Notes: generated by a model from the letters alone, not told the origin. A DNA stretch of 64,000 bases from Curtobacterium sp. 'Ferrero' (GCF_002412165.1 NZ_NXIA01000011.1:1-64000); one strand, 5' to 3'. Counted from the stretch's first letter, positions 52,679 to 62,338 are shown. Numbers and translations: made by a program.

Positions 52679-53098
52679 TCAGCCGAGCTGGGTGGTGGTC
52701 GCGTTGACCAGCCAGGTCGTGCCGAAGCGGTCGGTCAGCATGCCGAAGGTGTCACCCCACGGGGCCTGCGTGAACGGCTCGATGATTGTCGCGCCCTCGG
52801 ACAGGGCGTGCCACCAGCGGGTCAGCGCCTCGACGTCGTCGCCGCTCAGGGACACCGAGATGCTGCTGCCGGCGTCGACCGGGTGGTCCGCCGGGGCGTC
52901 CGAGGCCATCAGGACGAGCCCGCCCCCGATGTCGAGCTGCCCGTGCATCACCTTGTCGGCGTCGTCCGGGCCGACGTCGGCGCCCATCTCGCGGAACGTG
53001 CCGATCCGGAGGTCGCCACCGAACACCGAGTGGTAGAACTCCAGCGCCTGGCGGGCGGAGTCGCGGAACCCCAGGTACGGGTTGAGGTGGACGGTCAT
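52679..53098 (-). CDS. VOC family protein (PhnB-like)
   Basis: 139 residues. The opening MTVHLNPYLGFRDSARQAL, followed by FYHSVFGGDLRIGTF, and the later SGDDVEALTRWWHALSEGAT, and WGDTFGMLTDRFGTTWLVNA are characteristic of the PhnB/YjdN-like VOC group (3-demethylubiquinone-9 3-methyltransferase-like). Function of the group is not established. ATG 53098 has AAGGAG seven bases upstream. Confidence 0.88.
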   Translation of the reverse strand: MTVHLNPYLGFRDSARQALEFYHSVFGGDLRIGTFREMGADVGPDDADKVMHGQLDIGGGLVLMASDAPADHPVDAGSSISVSLSGDDVEALTRWWHALSEGATIIEPFTQAPWGDTFGMLTDRFGTTWLVNATTTQLG

Positions 53099-53180
53099 GG
53101 TGTTCTCCTTCGAACCGGGCGGACGACGGCGCCCGCTCCGCCACCATGGTGACAGAGCGGGCGCCGCGTCCGGAAGGGAG

Positions 53181-55481
53181 TCAGGCGGCCATCGGGCCGT
53201 ACCGCTTCGCACCCTTGACGTCGTACCGGTCGAGCATCATGAGCTTGTCCCACGCGGCGACGAAGTCGCGCACGAACCGCTCCTGACCGTCGCTGCCGGC
53301 GTAGACGTCGACGATCGACCGGAGCTGCGCGTTCGACCCGAACACCAGGTCGTGGCGGGAGGCCGTCCAGCGCTGCTCACCGGTCGCCTGCACGGTGCCG
53401 GCGAAGGTCGTCTCGCTCTCGTCCGTCTTCGTCCAGACCAGGTCGGTGTCCGTGAGGTTCACGAACCAGTCGGTCGACAGGGTGCCGACGCGACCGGTCA
53501 GCACACCGACGTCCGACCCGTCCCAGTTCGTGCCGAGGACCCGCAGCCCACCGGTCAGCACCGTCCACTCCGGCGCGGTCAGTGTGAGCAGGTTGGCCCG
53601 GTCGAGGAACACCTGCTCGAGCGCGACCCCCGGGGCGAACTGCTCGAAGCGCTCCGACCGGAAGTTCCGGAAGCCGTCCGCGATCGGACGGAGCCACTCG
53701 AACATCTCGATGTCGGTGAGCTCCTGCGTGGTGTCGACCCGGCCGGGCGTGAACGGCACGGTGACCTCGACGCCGGCCGCACGGGCGGCGTCCTCGACAC
53801 CGACGCAGCCCGCGAGCACGACGAGGTCGGCGAGCGACACCGACGGGTGCTGCTCCCGGATGCGCTGCAGCGCCTCGACCACCGGCACCGTCCGGCCGTT
53901 GACCGCCCAGTCCTTCTGCGGGGACAGGGCGATGCGACCACCGTTCGCGCCGCCGCGCTTGTCGCTGTCGCGGTAGGTCGACGCGGCCGAGTACGCCGTG
54001 AACACGAGGTCGGACGTGCTGATCCCGGCGGAGCGGACCGCGGCCTTGAGCGCCTCGACGTCGGCGTCGCCGATCGGGGCGCCCTCGGCGTCGGGCAGCG
54101 GGTCCTGCCAGAGCAGGTCGTCCTGGATCGTCGCCTCCGGGCCGAGGTAGCGGAACTTCGGACCCATGTCGCGGTGGGTCAGCTTGTACCAGGCTTTCGA
54201 GAACGCGAGCGTGAACGTGTCGAAGTCGGCGAGGAACTTCTCGCACACCTTCCGGTACTCCGGGTCCACCTTGAGCGCGATGTCCGAGGTCATCATCATG
54301 AGCGGGTTCATCTGCCCGGCGACGTGCGCGTCCGGGGTCTTCGGCGCGTCCGGGTCCTTCGGCGTCCACTGCAGCGCACCGGCAGGGCTCTTCGTCTGCT
54401 CCCACTCGTGCGCGAAGAGGTTCTCGAGGTAGCTGTTGTCCCAGCGGGTCGGGTCCGGCGTCCAGCTGCCCTCGATGCCGTTCGTCGAGGTGTACTCGGC
54501 GTTGCCGGTCCCGACCGGGTTGTGCCAACCGAGGCCCATCTGCTCGATCGGCGCGAGCTCGGGCGACGGACCGATCTCGGTCGCGGCGACCTGGCCGTGG
54601 CTCTTGCCGAACGCGTGGCCGCCGGCGATGAGAGCGACGGTCTCCTCGTCGTTCATCGCCATCCGGGTGAACGTGATGCGGATGTCGCGGGCGGAGCCCA
54701 TGGGATCCCCGTTCGCGTACGGTCCCTCGGGGTTGACGTAGATGAGGGCCTGGTGCGAGGCCGCCAGCGGGCTCTGCAGGTCGTAGTCCTCGTCCCCGTT
54801 CTGCCCGTGCCAGCGCTCGTCGCGGGTCACCATCTCGTCCATGCTGTGCACGTCGTGCGGGTTCCACACCTCCGGGCCCCACCACGTGCCGTCGTCCGGC
54901 TCCCACGCGTCGAGTCGGCCGCCGGCGAACCCGTAGGTCGGCAGGCCCATCAGCTCGAGCGAGCAGTTGCCGGTCAGGACCATGAGGTCGGCCCAGCTCA
55001 GGGCGTTGCCGTACTTGTGCTTGATCGGCTGGAGCAGGCGACGCGACTTGTCCGTGTTGCCGTTGTCCCACCAGCTGCCGATCGGTGCGAACCGCTGCAT
55101 CGCCGTGCCCGCGCCACCGCGGCCGTCGGCGATCCGGTAGGTGCCGGCGGCGTGCCAGGCCATGCGGATCATCTGCGGGCCGTAGTTGCCGTAGTCGGCG
55201 GGCCACCAGTCGACGCTCGTGGTGAGCAGCGTCTTGATGTCCTGCTTCAGGTCCTCGAGGTCGATCGTCGCGAACGCCGCCGCGTAGTCGAAGTCGGCGC
55301 CGAGCGGGTCGGCGTCCACGGCGTTGCGGTGCAGCGCGTCGACGCGGAGTCGCTGCGGGTACCAGTGCTCGAGGGTCGGCGACTGCCCGAAGGCCCCGCC
55401 GACGTGGTCGCCGCCCGCGGGGAGCGCACCCCCCATGTGGTAGCTGCAGGTGTTCGTCTCGTCGTGCTCCATCGATCCCAT
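53181..55481 (-). CDS. katG: Catalase-peroxidase KatG
   Basis: 766 residues, slightly longer than usual. Heme enzyme that removes H2O2. The distal triad is Arg106, Trp109 and His110 in [12 protein letters not shown]. The Met-Tyr-Trp adduct residues are all present: Trp109, Tyr248 ([10 protein letters not shown]) and Met315 ([10 protein letters not shown]). The proximal heme ligand is His289 in [11 protein letters not shown]. The C-terminal half repeats the peroxidase fold without heme. ATG 55481 follows AAGGGAT; a second ATG three codons later is possible. It follows a DUF2231 membrane gene after 6 bases, so they are co-transcribed; no furA precedes it. Confidence 0.96.
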   Translation of the reverse strand: MGSMEHDETNTCSYHMGGALPAGGDHVGGAFGQSPTLEHWYPQRLRVDALHRNAVDADPLGADFDYAAAFATIDLEDLKQDIKTLLTTSVDWWPADYGNYGPQMIRMAWHAAGTYRIADGRGGAGTAMQRFAPIGSWWDNGNTDKSRRLLQPIKHKYGNALSWADLMVLTGNCSLELMGLPTYGFAGGRLDAWEPDDGTWWGPEVWNPHDVHSMDEMVTRDERWHGQNGDEDYDLQSPLAASHQALIYVNPEGPYANGDPMGSARDIRITFTRMAMNDEETVALIAGGHAFGKSHGQVAATEIGPSPELAPIEQMGLGWHNPVGTGNAEYTSTNGIEGSWTPDPTRWDNSYLENLFAHEWEQTKSPAGALQWTPKDPDAPKTPDAHVAGQMNPLMMMTSDIALKVDPEYRKVCEKFLADFDTFTLAFSKAWYKLTHRDMGPKFRYLGPEATIQDDLLWQDPLPDAEGAPIGDADVEALKAAVRSAGISTSDLVFTAYSAASTYRDSDKRGGANGGRIALSPQKDWAVNGRTVPVVEALQRIREQHPSVSLADLVVLAGCVGVEDAARAAGVEVTVPFTPGRVDTTQELTDIEMFEWLRPIADGFRNFRSERFEQFAPGVALEQVFLDRANLLTLTAPEWTVLTGGLRVLGTNWDGSDVGVLTGRVGTLSTDWFVNLTDTDLVWTKTDESETTFAGTVQATGEQRWTASRHDLVFGSNAQLRSIVDVYAGSDGQERFVRDFVAAWDKLMMLDRYDVKGAKRYGPMAA

Positions 55482-55487
55482 CTCTCT

Positions 55488-55952
55488 CTATCCCTTCCAG
55501 ACGGACACGGCCCCTGCGTGTCCGATCGCCACGACCTCGATCATCGAGCCGATGCCGGCCGCGATCAGGAGGAACGGTCCGACGATGCCGACCGCACGGA
55601 CCAGCCCGCGGTTGTCCACCCGGTCGACCGCGAAGCGCTGCCAACCCCACCAGAGCACGAGGAGCGCGAACACGGCGATCGACCACGGCAGCATGCCGTC
55701 GGCGAGCTCCGTGTGCTTCTCGAGCAGCGCCGTCTCCTTCTCGTGGTGCTCCAGCCACTCGCCCGACGACGTCGCGAGCGGGACCGACACCAGCGCGACC
55801 AGCCCGATGATCGGTGCGCCGACCGCGAGCCAGCGTCTGGCGGCAGGCCAGGCGGCGACCGCGATCGCGGTGAGCGCCGCCACGGGGACCGCGACCGAGG
55901 TGAGGTGGACGAACAGTGGGTGGAGCGGAACGCCGCCGAACTGCCAGTTCAT
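55488..55952 (-). CDS. DUF2231 membrane protein upstream of katG
   Basis: 154 residues with four hydrophobic segments (VHLTSVAVPVAALTAIAVAA, WLAVGAPIIGLVALVSVPLA, GMLPWSIAVFALLVLWWGWQ, LVRAVGIVGPFLLIAAGIGS). The opening FGGVPLHPLFVHLTSVAVPV with its paired histidines is the DUF2231 signature. Such proteins may bind heme, which would fit a role beside katG; that is inference. ATG 55952 has AAAGG upstream. It is first in the katG operon, divergent from the VIT1-like gene. Confidence 0.75.
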   Translation of the reverse strand: MNWQFGGVPLHPLFVHLTSVAVPVAALTAIAVAAWPAARRWLAVGAPIIGLVALVSVPLATSSGEWLEHHEKETALLEKHTELADGMLPWSIAVFALLVLWWGWQRFAVDRVDNRGLVRAVGIVGPFLLIAAGIGSMIEVVAIGHAGAVSVWKG

Positions 55953-56060
55953 CGAGGACCTTTCATCGTGTGCTGCCGGGCACTCCCGGCTCGTCGCCCA
56001 CACAACAGGTCGACCGAGGGGTGCGCACGGAACCAGGCCGATCGGCGCACAACCGCGATC

Positions 56061-56080
56061 GTTCGAAAACACACACGAAC
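56061..56080. promoter_or_regulatory. Inverted repeat in the katG/VIT1 divergent region
   Basis: GTTCG, 10 bases, CGAAC, midway between the divergent DUF2231-katG and VIT1-like genes. It could be a binding site for a regulator of both, but the arms are short and I cannot name one. Confidence 0.35.
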
Positions 56081-56111
56081 AGGCCGTCGGTCGCATGGTT
56101 GTCTGGCCCGT

Positions 56112-56849
56112 GTGACCGACCGCGACACCGAACCCGACATCGACCACCACGACGGCGAGCCGCACAGCGGCGGGCTGTCCTCGAAGCTCAACTGGTTGCG
56201 GGCCGCCGTGCTCGGTGCCAACGACGGCATCGTCTCGACCGCGTCGATCGTGGTCGGCGTCGCCGGGGCGTCGACGTCCGTCCCTGCGATCGCCACGGCG
56301 GGCGTCGCGGCGCTCGTCGGCGGTGCGGTGTCGATGGCACTCGGCGAGTACGTGTCCGTGAGCAGCCAGAGCGACAGCCAGAAGGCCCTCATCGCCAAGG
56401 AGCGCAAGGAGCTCGCCGACGACCCCGAGGCAGAGCTCGAGGAGCTCACCCGGCTCTGGGAGGCCCGGGGCCTCCAGCGGTCCACAGCCGAGCAGGTCGC
56501 CTCGGAGCTCACCGACCGCGACGCCCTCGCCGCGCACCTGTCGACCGAGCTCGGGATCGACGAGGACGAGGTCGTCAGCCCCTGGCACGCGGCCTTCGCC
56601 TCCGCCGCGTCGTTCTCGGTCGGCGCGGTCCTGCCGCTCCTGGCGATCCTCCTGCCGCCGGACGGCGCCCGCATCCCGGTCACGTTCGTCGTCGTCCTCG
56701 TCGCGCTCGCCCTGACGGGCGCGACGAGCGCGAAGATCGGTGGGGGATCGGTGCCGCGCGCCACCGTCCGCGTCGTCGTGGGTGGCGCGATCGCGCTCGC
56801 CGCCACGTTCATCATCGGCTCGCTCCTCGGGACCACCGGCGTCGCCTGA
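56112..56849 (+). CDS. VIT1/CCC1-family iron or manganese transporter
   Basis: 245 residues, five transmembrane helices with a charged loop between helices 2 and 3. The first helix region LNWLRAAVLGANDGIVSTAS and the loop (SDSQKALIAKERKELADDPE) with VSSQSD and acidic residues that may bind metal fit the bacterial MbfA/VIT1 group. It probably moves Fe2+ or Mn2+. GTG 56112 starts MTDRDTEPDIDHHDGE, which has a His/Asp-rich start. Divergent from katG, so metal and peroxide defence genes share a promoter region. Confidence 0.88.
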   Translation: MTDRDTEPDIDHHDGEPHSGGLSSKLNWLRAAVLGANDGIVSTASIVVGVAGASTSVPAIATAGVAALVGGAVSMALGEYVSVSSQSDSQKALIAKERKELADDPEAELEELTRLWEARGLQRSTAEQVASELTDRDALAAHLSTELGIDEDEVVSPWHAAFASAASFSVGAVLPLLAILLPPDGARIPVTFVVVLVALALTGATSAKIGGGSVPRATVRVVVGGAIALAATFIIGSLLGTTGVA

Positions 56850-56865
56850 CGCCGTCGGTGACGGT

Positions 56866-56922
56866 GACCGCCTGGAGGCCCGGTGCCGGTCCGCCGGACC
56901 GGCACCGGGCCTCCAGGCGGTC
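56866..56922 (+). terminator. Terminator hairpin after the VIT1-like gene
   Basis: Perfect arms of 26 bases or more, starting GACCGCCTGGAGGCCCGG, with a short central loop; one of the longest perfect inverted repeats in the window. Confidence 0.88.
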
Positions 56923-56990
56923 GCGTCCGGACCACGCACCCAGCGCGACCGTCGTCGGATGCGGCACGATGTGCGTGGAAGGGACGGTGC

Positions 56991-57671
56991 ATGGCGGAGA
57001 TCCTGGTGGTGGAGGACGACCCGGCGATGGGTGCGCTCGTCGAGCGCGGCCTGCGGGACGAGGGGCACGAGGTCACGCTCGTCACCGACGGCGTCGCCGC
57101 GCTCGTCGCCGCACGGTCCGGCGCGTTCGACGCGGCCGCGATCGACGTGATGCTGCCCGAGATGACCGGCTTCGAGGTGTGTCGGCGGCTGCGGGAGATG
57201 GGCCAGGACTTCCCGGTCGTGCTCGTGACCGCGCGCGACGCGGTGGACGACCGGGTGTTCGGCCTCGACTCCGGGGCCGACGACTACCTCACCAAGCCGT
57301 TCGCGATCGCGGAGCTCAACGCGCGCATCCGCGCACACCTCCGCCGCCGCGCCGCCGGCACCCCGACCGTGGTCGAGGCCGGCGCGGTCCGGCTCGACAC
57401 CGTGGCCGTGCGGGCGACGGTGCGCGGTCGCGACCTGCCGCTGAGCGTGAAGGAGTTCTCGCTGCTGCGGTTCCTCGTGCAGGGCGCCGGGCAGACCCGG
57501 TCGCGCAGCGAGGTCCTCGACGAGGTCTGGGGGAGCGCGGAGCACTTCGACCCGACGATCGTCGACCAGTACGTCAGCTACGTGCGGAAGAAGCTGCAGG
57601 CCGCCGACGCCGACGTGGCGATCCGGACCGTGCGGGGCGTCGGGTACGCGCTCGACGTCGTGGCCCCGTGA
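56991..57671 (+). CDS. OmpR-family two-component response regulator
   Basis: 226 residues. Receiver domain with phosphoacceptor Asp52 (AAIDVMLPEM), Thr80 (VLVTARDA) and Lys102 (LTKPF); then a winged-helix DNA-binding domain (LPLSVKEFSLLRFLVQGAGQ, VDQYVSYVRKKL, VRGVGYALD). ATG 56991 follows GGAAGGGA. The partner kinase gene starts 31 bases after its stop. Together with the downstream flavin genes this suggests control of the electron-transfer module, which is inference. Confidence 0.95.
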   Translation: MAEILVVEDDPAMGALVERGLRDEGHEVTLVTDGVAALVAARSGAFDAAAIDVMLPEMTGFEVCRRLREMGQDFPVVLVTARDAVDDRVFGLDSGADDYLTKPFAIAELNARIRAHLRRRAAGTPTVVEAGAVRLDTVAVRATVRGRDLPLSVKEFSLLRFLVQGAGQTRSRSEVLDEVWGSAEHFDPTIVDQYVSYVRKKLQAADADVAIRTVRGVGYALDVVAP

Positions 57672-57702
57672 GGGCCTCGGTCGTCGTGGCGGGTGTGTCG
57701 TC

Positions 57703-59061
57703 GTGAGGCTGCTGCGGCGCCTGTCGATCCGGGCGCGGATCACGCTCGGCAGCGTGCTCGTCGGCGCGGTCGTGCTCGTCGCGAGCGCCGTCGCCCTGCA
57801 CGTGCAGATCGACCGCGCGTCCCTCGAGACCGACCGGTCCCTGGCGATGAGCGACGCCGCCCCGTTCGTCATGGACCTGCGGGCGAACCCGGGCGAGACG
57901 CCGGACCGACCGACCGAGGGACTGCTCATCGGCATCCGGTCGTCGTCGGGGGACTGGGTGCTCGACCGGCTGCCGGACGGCCTGCGCGACGCCCTGCCCC
58001 GCTCGGTGGAGCACGAGACGACGCTCCGGCTCGACGTCCACGGCCACCGGAACACCGTCGTCGGGATCCCGGTCGCCAACGGCGAGGGCTCGTACGTCGT
58101 CTGGGCGGCACAGGACGGCCGTGCCGGACACGAGACGCTGGAGCGCGTCGACCAGTCGCTCGTCGTCGGCACCCTCCTCGCCCTCGCCGCCTTCGGTGGG
58201 ACGGCCTGGCTGCTCTCCACCCTCGCGCTCCGACCGGTCGGACGGATGCGCCGGACCGCCGAGGCCATCAGCGCCGGGTCCTCGGACGCCCACCTGCCGG
58301 TGGGCCGGACCGACGACGAGCTGGCCGGCCTCGCCCGGACCTTGAACGCGTTCCTCGACCGGCAGCGCGAGAACGCCGAGCGCGAGCGCCGGATGGTCTC
58401 GGACGCGAGTCACGAGCTCCGGACGCCGCTCGCCGCGCTCACCGCACGCCTGGAGCTCGCGCACCGGTCGTCCGGGGACGCGACCGCGCTCGAACGCGAA
58501 CTGAGCGCAGCCGAGTCCGACGCCGCGCGACTGGTCGCGCTCGCGAACACGATGCTCGAGTTGAGCCGACTCGACGAGGAGGGGCCGACGCCTTCCACCC
58601 CGGCATCGGAACTCGTGTCGGAGCTCATGGCGTCGATCGATCGAGCACGGGCGATCGACTCGCTGGGGCCTCGTGACGTCGACTTCACGGTCGACGTGGA
58701 CACTCCCGACGCCTGCTACGGCGTCGGACCGGCGGCGTTCGCGCGCGTGGTCGACAACCTCGTGGCGAACGCGATCGCCGCGGGCAGCGCCGGCGGGGTC
58801 GTCCGGGCCGCGCTCCGACAGGACGACGACGGCACGCTCGAACTCTCCGTGGTCGACGACGGACCCGGTGTGCCGGATGCGTTCCTGCCGCAGGCCTTCG
58901 ACCGCTTCACCCGTGCGGACGAGTCGCGGACGACGCTCGGCGGGAGCGGGCTCGGGCTCGCCCTGGTCCGGGGCACCGCGGAACGGGCCGGTGGCTCGGC
59001 GACGCTCGTGAACGGCGTCGACGGGGGAGCGGTGGCGACCGTGCGGCTGCCGCGGCGCTGA
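57703..59061 (+). CDS. Two-component sensor histidine kinase
   Basis: 452 residues. Two transmembrane helices (residues about 12-32 and 152-172) bracket an extracytoplasmic sensor region of about 120 residues. A HAMP region (RRTAEAISAGSS) leads to the H-box SDASHELRTPLAALTA, then an N-box DNLVANAIAAG, and G-boxes DDGPGVP and GSGLGLALV. GTG 57703 is used. Signal unknown. It forms an operon with the response regulator and lies just before the ferric-reductase-like gene. Confidence 0.95.
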   Translation: MRLLRRLSIRARITLGSVLVGAVVLVASAVALHVQIDRASLETDRSLAMSDAAPFVMDLRANPGETPDRPTEGLLIGIRSSSGDWVLDRLPDGLRDALPRSVEHETTLRLDVHGHRNTVVGIPVANGEGSYVVWAAQDGRAGHETLERVDQSLVVGTLLALAAFGGTAWLLSTLALRPVGRMRRTAEAISAGSSDAHLPVGRTDDELAGLARTLNAFLDRQRENAERERRMVSDASHELRTPLAALTARLELAHRSSGDATALERELSAAESDAARLVALANTMLELSRLDEEGPTPSTPASELVSELMASIDRARAIDSLGPRDVDFTVDVDTPDACYGVGPAAFARVVDNLVANAIAAGSAGGVVRAALRQDDDGTLELSVVDDGPGVPDAFLPQAFDRFTRADESRTTLGGSGLGLALVRGTAERAGGSATLVNGVDGGAVATVRLPRR

Positions 59062-59174
59062 CCGGGGCATCACTCGAGATCTCGAACGAAGCACCGGGCC
59101 CGTTCCGGGTTCGCTCATGGTTCCGATGCAGATGCTGGGTGTCACCCGATCAGCTGCTGGAGAGGACCACGACG

Positions 59175-60635
59175 ATGATCGACACCGCCGGCCCCGCCAC
59201 CCGCCCCCCGGCTCGCTCCGCGGCGAGCCGACCCGCGCTCCGACCAGCGCCGTCCGAGCCGCTCGCCGCTGCCGCACGACGTCGTCGCCGCGCCCGCAAG
59301 GCCCGGACCGCGATGGCCGACCTGCTCGGCGTGCTCGCCTGGACCTCGGCCGCGTTCGCCGTCGTGCTGTGGCTCGTCACGCCGGCGTCCCGGACCATCA
59401 CCGGGGTCGGCAGCGTCATCACCGACGCCGGCATCATCGCCGGACTCATCGGCACCGACCTCACCCTCGTGATGCTCGTGCTCGCCGCCCGCGTGCCGCT
59501 CATCGACCGCGTGTTCGGTCAGGACAACGCCATCGCGGTGCACCGATCGCTCGGCAAGCCCGTGCTGTACCTGTTGCTCGCGCACGGGGCCCTGCTCACG
59601 CTCGGCTACTCCGCCGAGTCGGCGCACAGCCCGGTCGCCGAGACCATCGCGCTGTTCTCGACCCCGGACATGCCGCTCGCGTACCTCGCGCTCGGGCTGT
59701 TCATCACCGTGGTGGTCTCGTCGCTCGTCGCGGTCCGTCGCCGGCTGCCGTACGAGGCCTGGCACGTCATCCACCTGCTCAGCTACGCGGCCGTGCTGGT
59801 CGCGCTGCCGCACATGCTCAGCGTCGGCGGGGTCCTGTCGAACGGCTCCTGGCAGCGCGTGTACTGGATCGCGCTGTACGCCCTGGCGCTCGGCCTGATC
59901 GTCCTGTACCGGTTCGTCCTGCCGTTCGTGGTGACCCTCCGGCACCGCATCCGTGTGACCGCCGTCGAGCCGATCGCGCCCGGCGTGGTGTCGATCCACC
60001 TCGCCGGACGCGCACTCGACCGCCTCGGCGTGCAGGGCGGCCAGTACGGCGTGTGGCGGTTCTGGACGGCGCGGACCTGGTGGCACGCGCACCCCGTGTC
60101 GTTCTCGGCGGTCCCCGGGACCGGTCACGCCCGGATCACCGTCCGCGACCTCGGAGCCGGCTCGGCCCGGCTCGGCCGCATCCGCCCGGGTGCCTTCGTG
60201 TCGCTCGAGGGCCCGTACGGTCTCTTCACGAGCCGTGCACGGACCGCACCGTACCTGGCGCTCGTCGCCTCGGGCATCGGGATCACCCCGGTCCGCGCAC
60301 TCCTCGAGGACACCGACCTCCGACCCGGCGAGGCCACCGTGCTCCTGCGCGGGACCGACGCCGACCAGCAGTACCTCTGGAACGAGACCGTCGCGCTCGC
60401 GAACGCGACCGGGAGCACGCTGTACGCGATGGTCGGCCGTCGCGCGCAGTCCCGCGAGAGCTGGATGACCGAGGACGACGTCCGCCGCGGTGTCAGCCTC
60501 CGGTCGGTGTTCCCGCGACTGCTCGAGTCGGACCTGTACGTGTGCGGTCCGAAGGCCTGGTCCGACCTGGTCGTCGAGGAGGCCCGGCTCGCCGGCGTCC
60601 CGGAGCACCAGATCCACCAAGAGCGGTTCGAGTGA
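59175..60635 (+). CDS. Ferric-reductase-like transmembrane oxidoreductase
   Basis: 486 residues. A basic N-terminus leads to about six transmembrane helices (residues 45-260) with histidines that may bind heme: VHRSLGKPVLYLLLAHGALL and WHVIHLLSYAAVLVALPHML. The cytoplasmic FAD-binding region has QGGQYGVWRF and the His-rich FAD loop WWHAHPVSFSAVPG; the NAD(P) region has LVASGIGITPVRALLE and a C-terminal DLYVCGPKAWSDLV. It would carry electrons from NAD(P)H across the membrane. ATG 59175 follows GGAGAGGA; the next gene starts in its stop (TGATG). Confidence 0.9.
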   Translation: MIDTAGPATRPPARSAASRPALRPAPSEPLAAAARRRRRARKARTAMADLLGVLAWTSAAFAVVLWLVTPASRTITGVGSVITDAGIIAGLIGTDLTLVMLVLAARVPLIDRVFGQDNAIAVHRSLGKPVLYLLLAHGALLTLGYSAESAHSPVAETIALFSTPDMPLAYLALGLFITVVVSSLVAVRRRLPYEAWHVIHLLSYAAVLVALPHMLSVGGVLSNGSWQRVYWIALYALALGLIVLYRFVLPFVVTLRHRIRVTAVEPIAPGVVSIHLAGRALDRLGVQGGQYGVWRFWTARTWWHAHPVSFSAVPGTGHARITVRDLGAGSARLGRIRPGAFVSLEGPYGLFTSRARTAPYLALVASGIGITPVRALLEDTDLRPGEATVLLRGTDADQQYLWNETVALANATGSTLYAMVGRRAQSRESWMTEDDVRRGVSLRSVFPRLLESDLYVCGPKAWSDLVVEEARLAGVPEHQIHQERFE

Positions 60636-61219
60636 TGCGCGGGCGGGTGATCGCCGGGGGCATCTTCTCCTCGGCAGCGGTGCTGGTGATCGGGTGGCAG
60701 CTCGGTGGGCAGCCGGCCGTCACCGCGACCCAGCCGCAGGCGTCGACCTCGGGTGGGACGACCAGCGGGACGGGCAGCACGGGAACGGGCAGCAGCGCAG
60801 GCGGCGGCACGAGCTCCGGCAGCACGAGGTCGGGTGACACGAGCTCCGGCGACACGAGCTCCGGCGGCTCGGGCTCGGGCAGCAGTACGGAGTCGAGCAG
60901 CGGTACGAGCGGCAGCAGCACGGGCACCACGGCCTCGGCGAAGGACGGCACCTACGCCGGACAGACGGCCCAGACCCAGTACGGCCCGGTCCAGGTGCAG
61001 ATCACCGTCGCCGGCGGCAAGCTCACCGACGTCACGGCCCTGCAGCTGACCAACGACGGCGGACGCTCCGTGATGATCAGCCAGCAAGCCGCGCCGATCC
61101 TCCGCCAGGAGGCACTGCAGGCTCAGTCGGCGCAGATCCAGGCGGTCAGCGGCGCGACCTTCACGAGCGAGGGCTACATCACCTCGCTGCAGTCAGCGCT
61201 CGACCAGGCCGGCCTGTGA
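60635..61219 (+). CDS. Extracytoplasmic FMN-binding domain protein (flavinylation target)
   Basis: 194 residues. An N-terminal hydrophobic anchor or signal (residues 5-22), then a Ser/Gly/Thr-rich linker (residues 36-100) and an FMN_bind domain. The domain ends with SGATFTSEGY, where Thr175 is the expected covalent FMN attachment residue. It would accept electrons from the upstream reductase outside the membrane. Translational coupling both sides (TGATG upstream, GTGA downstream) makes it the middle gene of a three-gene module with the reductase and ApbE. Confidence 0.92.
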   Translation: MRGRVIAGGIFSSAAVLVIGWQLGGQPAVTATQPQASTSGGTTSGTGSTGTGSSAGGGTSSGSTRSGDTSSGDTSSGGSGSGSSTESSSGTSGSSTGTTASAKDGTYAGQTAQTQYGPVQVQITVAGGKLTDVTALQLTNDGGRSVMISQQAAPILRQEALQAQSAQIQAVSGATFTSEGYITSLQSALDQAGL

Positions 61220-61977
61220 GCGTCCGGACATTCGAGACCATGGGCACCGTGGTCAGCCTCCGGGGCGCGTCCCTGGAGGCGGCCGCGGCGGTCCGGGCGG
61301 TCTTCGCCGGCTACGACCACCGGTACAGCCTCTACGACCCGGCGTCCGTCCTCAGTCGTGTGGCATCCGGTGCACTGCGGTTGGCCGACGCCCCGGCCGA
61401 GGTCCGCGACACCTACGCCCTGGCCCTGGAGTGGCGCGACCGTACGGGTGGCGCGTTCACCCCGCACCGGCCCGACGGCATCGTCGACCTGTCAGGCGTC
61501 GTGAAGGCCCTGGCGATCCGCGACGCCGGCGCGCTGCTCGACGGCGAGGGGTCCGACTGGCTGATCACGGCGGGCGGCGACGTCCTCGCCCGCGGCCGCC
61601 TCTGGTCCGCCGAACCCGCGGCGGAGCCCGAACCGTGGAGCGTCGGGATCGTCGACCCATCCCGTCGTGACACGATCGTCGGCATCGTCCGACTCGACGG
61701 CGACCGGCGCGCGGTGGCGACCTCGGGCACCGCGGAGCGTGGCGAGCACATCTGGCGGCGTGCGGCGCCGACCTTCGTGCAGGCCACCGTGATCGCGGAC
61801 GACATCGTGACCGCCGACGTGCTCGCCACGGCCGTCGTGGCGGGCGACGCCGACGACCTCCGTCGGCTGACCGCGGAGGGCTCGGTCGACGTCGTCGCGT
61901 TCGCTGCGGACGGGCAGGTCTGGGCGACGCCCGGCGCAGAGAGCGTGTTGCGGCCGGAGCTCGCCGCCGAGCGCTGA
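61216..61977 (+). CDS. apbE: ApbE-family FMN transferase
   Basis: 253 residues, shorter than the usual 300-350. ApbE attaches FMN to threonine of FMN-binding proteins. The opening FETMGTVVSL, the FAD-binding DLSGVVKALAIRDA, LITAGGDVLARG and the C-terminal DIVTADVLATAVVAG with metal-binding residues are family features. No signal peptide is visible, so modification may occur inside. GTG 61216 overlaps the FMN-binding gene stop by 4 bases, so both are co-translated. Confidence 0.93.
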   Translation: MSVRTFETMGTVVSLRGASLEAAAAVRAVFAGYDHRYSLYDPASVLSRVASGALRLADAPAEVRDTYALALEWRDRTGGAFTPHRPDGIVDLSGVVKALAIRDAGALLDGEGSDWLITAGGDVLARGRLWSAEPAAEPEPWSVGIVDPSRRDTIVGIVRLDGDRRAVATSGTAERGEHIWRRAAPTFVQATVIADDIVTADVLATAVVAGDADDLRRLTAEGSVDVVAFAADGQVWATPGAESVLRPELAAER

Positions 61978-62338
61978 AGCGGACCCGCGATGTCGCTCCG
62001 GCTCAGCGCCGCGGGGCACACACCGCCATCTCCCATGGACCAGGGGCCCGGCTCGGCTTTCGTGCGTTCGGCGCGCCCGTATGGCGACCGTGCACTGAGA
62101 TCGTTGGCGGACCAGCTGTGTGTGACACGGTTCGCTCCGGAGCGCGGCCGAGGAGTCCCAAGCTCCCGCGGGAGGCCGTGACCCTTTGGAGGACCGGCTC
62201 ACGAGACGGCGAAAGCCACGTCGGAAGTGTCGACACGCCCGAGAATCGCCGTCATTGTGCACGTAGAGTTTTACCGGCAAGGTGATCACACCTGCCATCG
62301 GGGCCAGGCCTAGCAACACGCTAGGACAGGAGGACACC
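61978..62338. other. 361-base gap with no recognisable gene
   Basis: The GC content falls along this stretch. I see a short dyad CTAG-CAACACG-CTAG near 62310-62324 and possible weak promoter words near 62255, but no gene and no clear terminator after apbE. It leads into the lower-GC secreted-protein gene. Confidence 0.5.
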
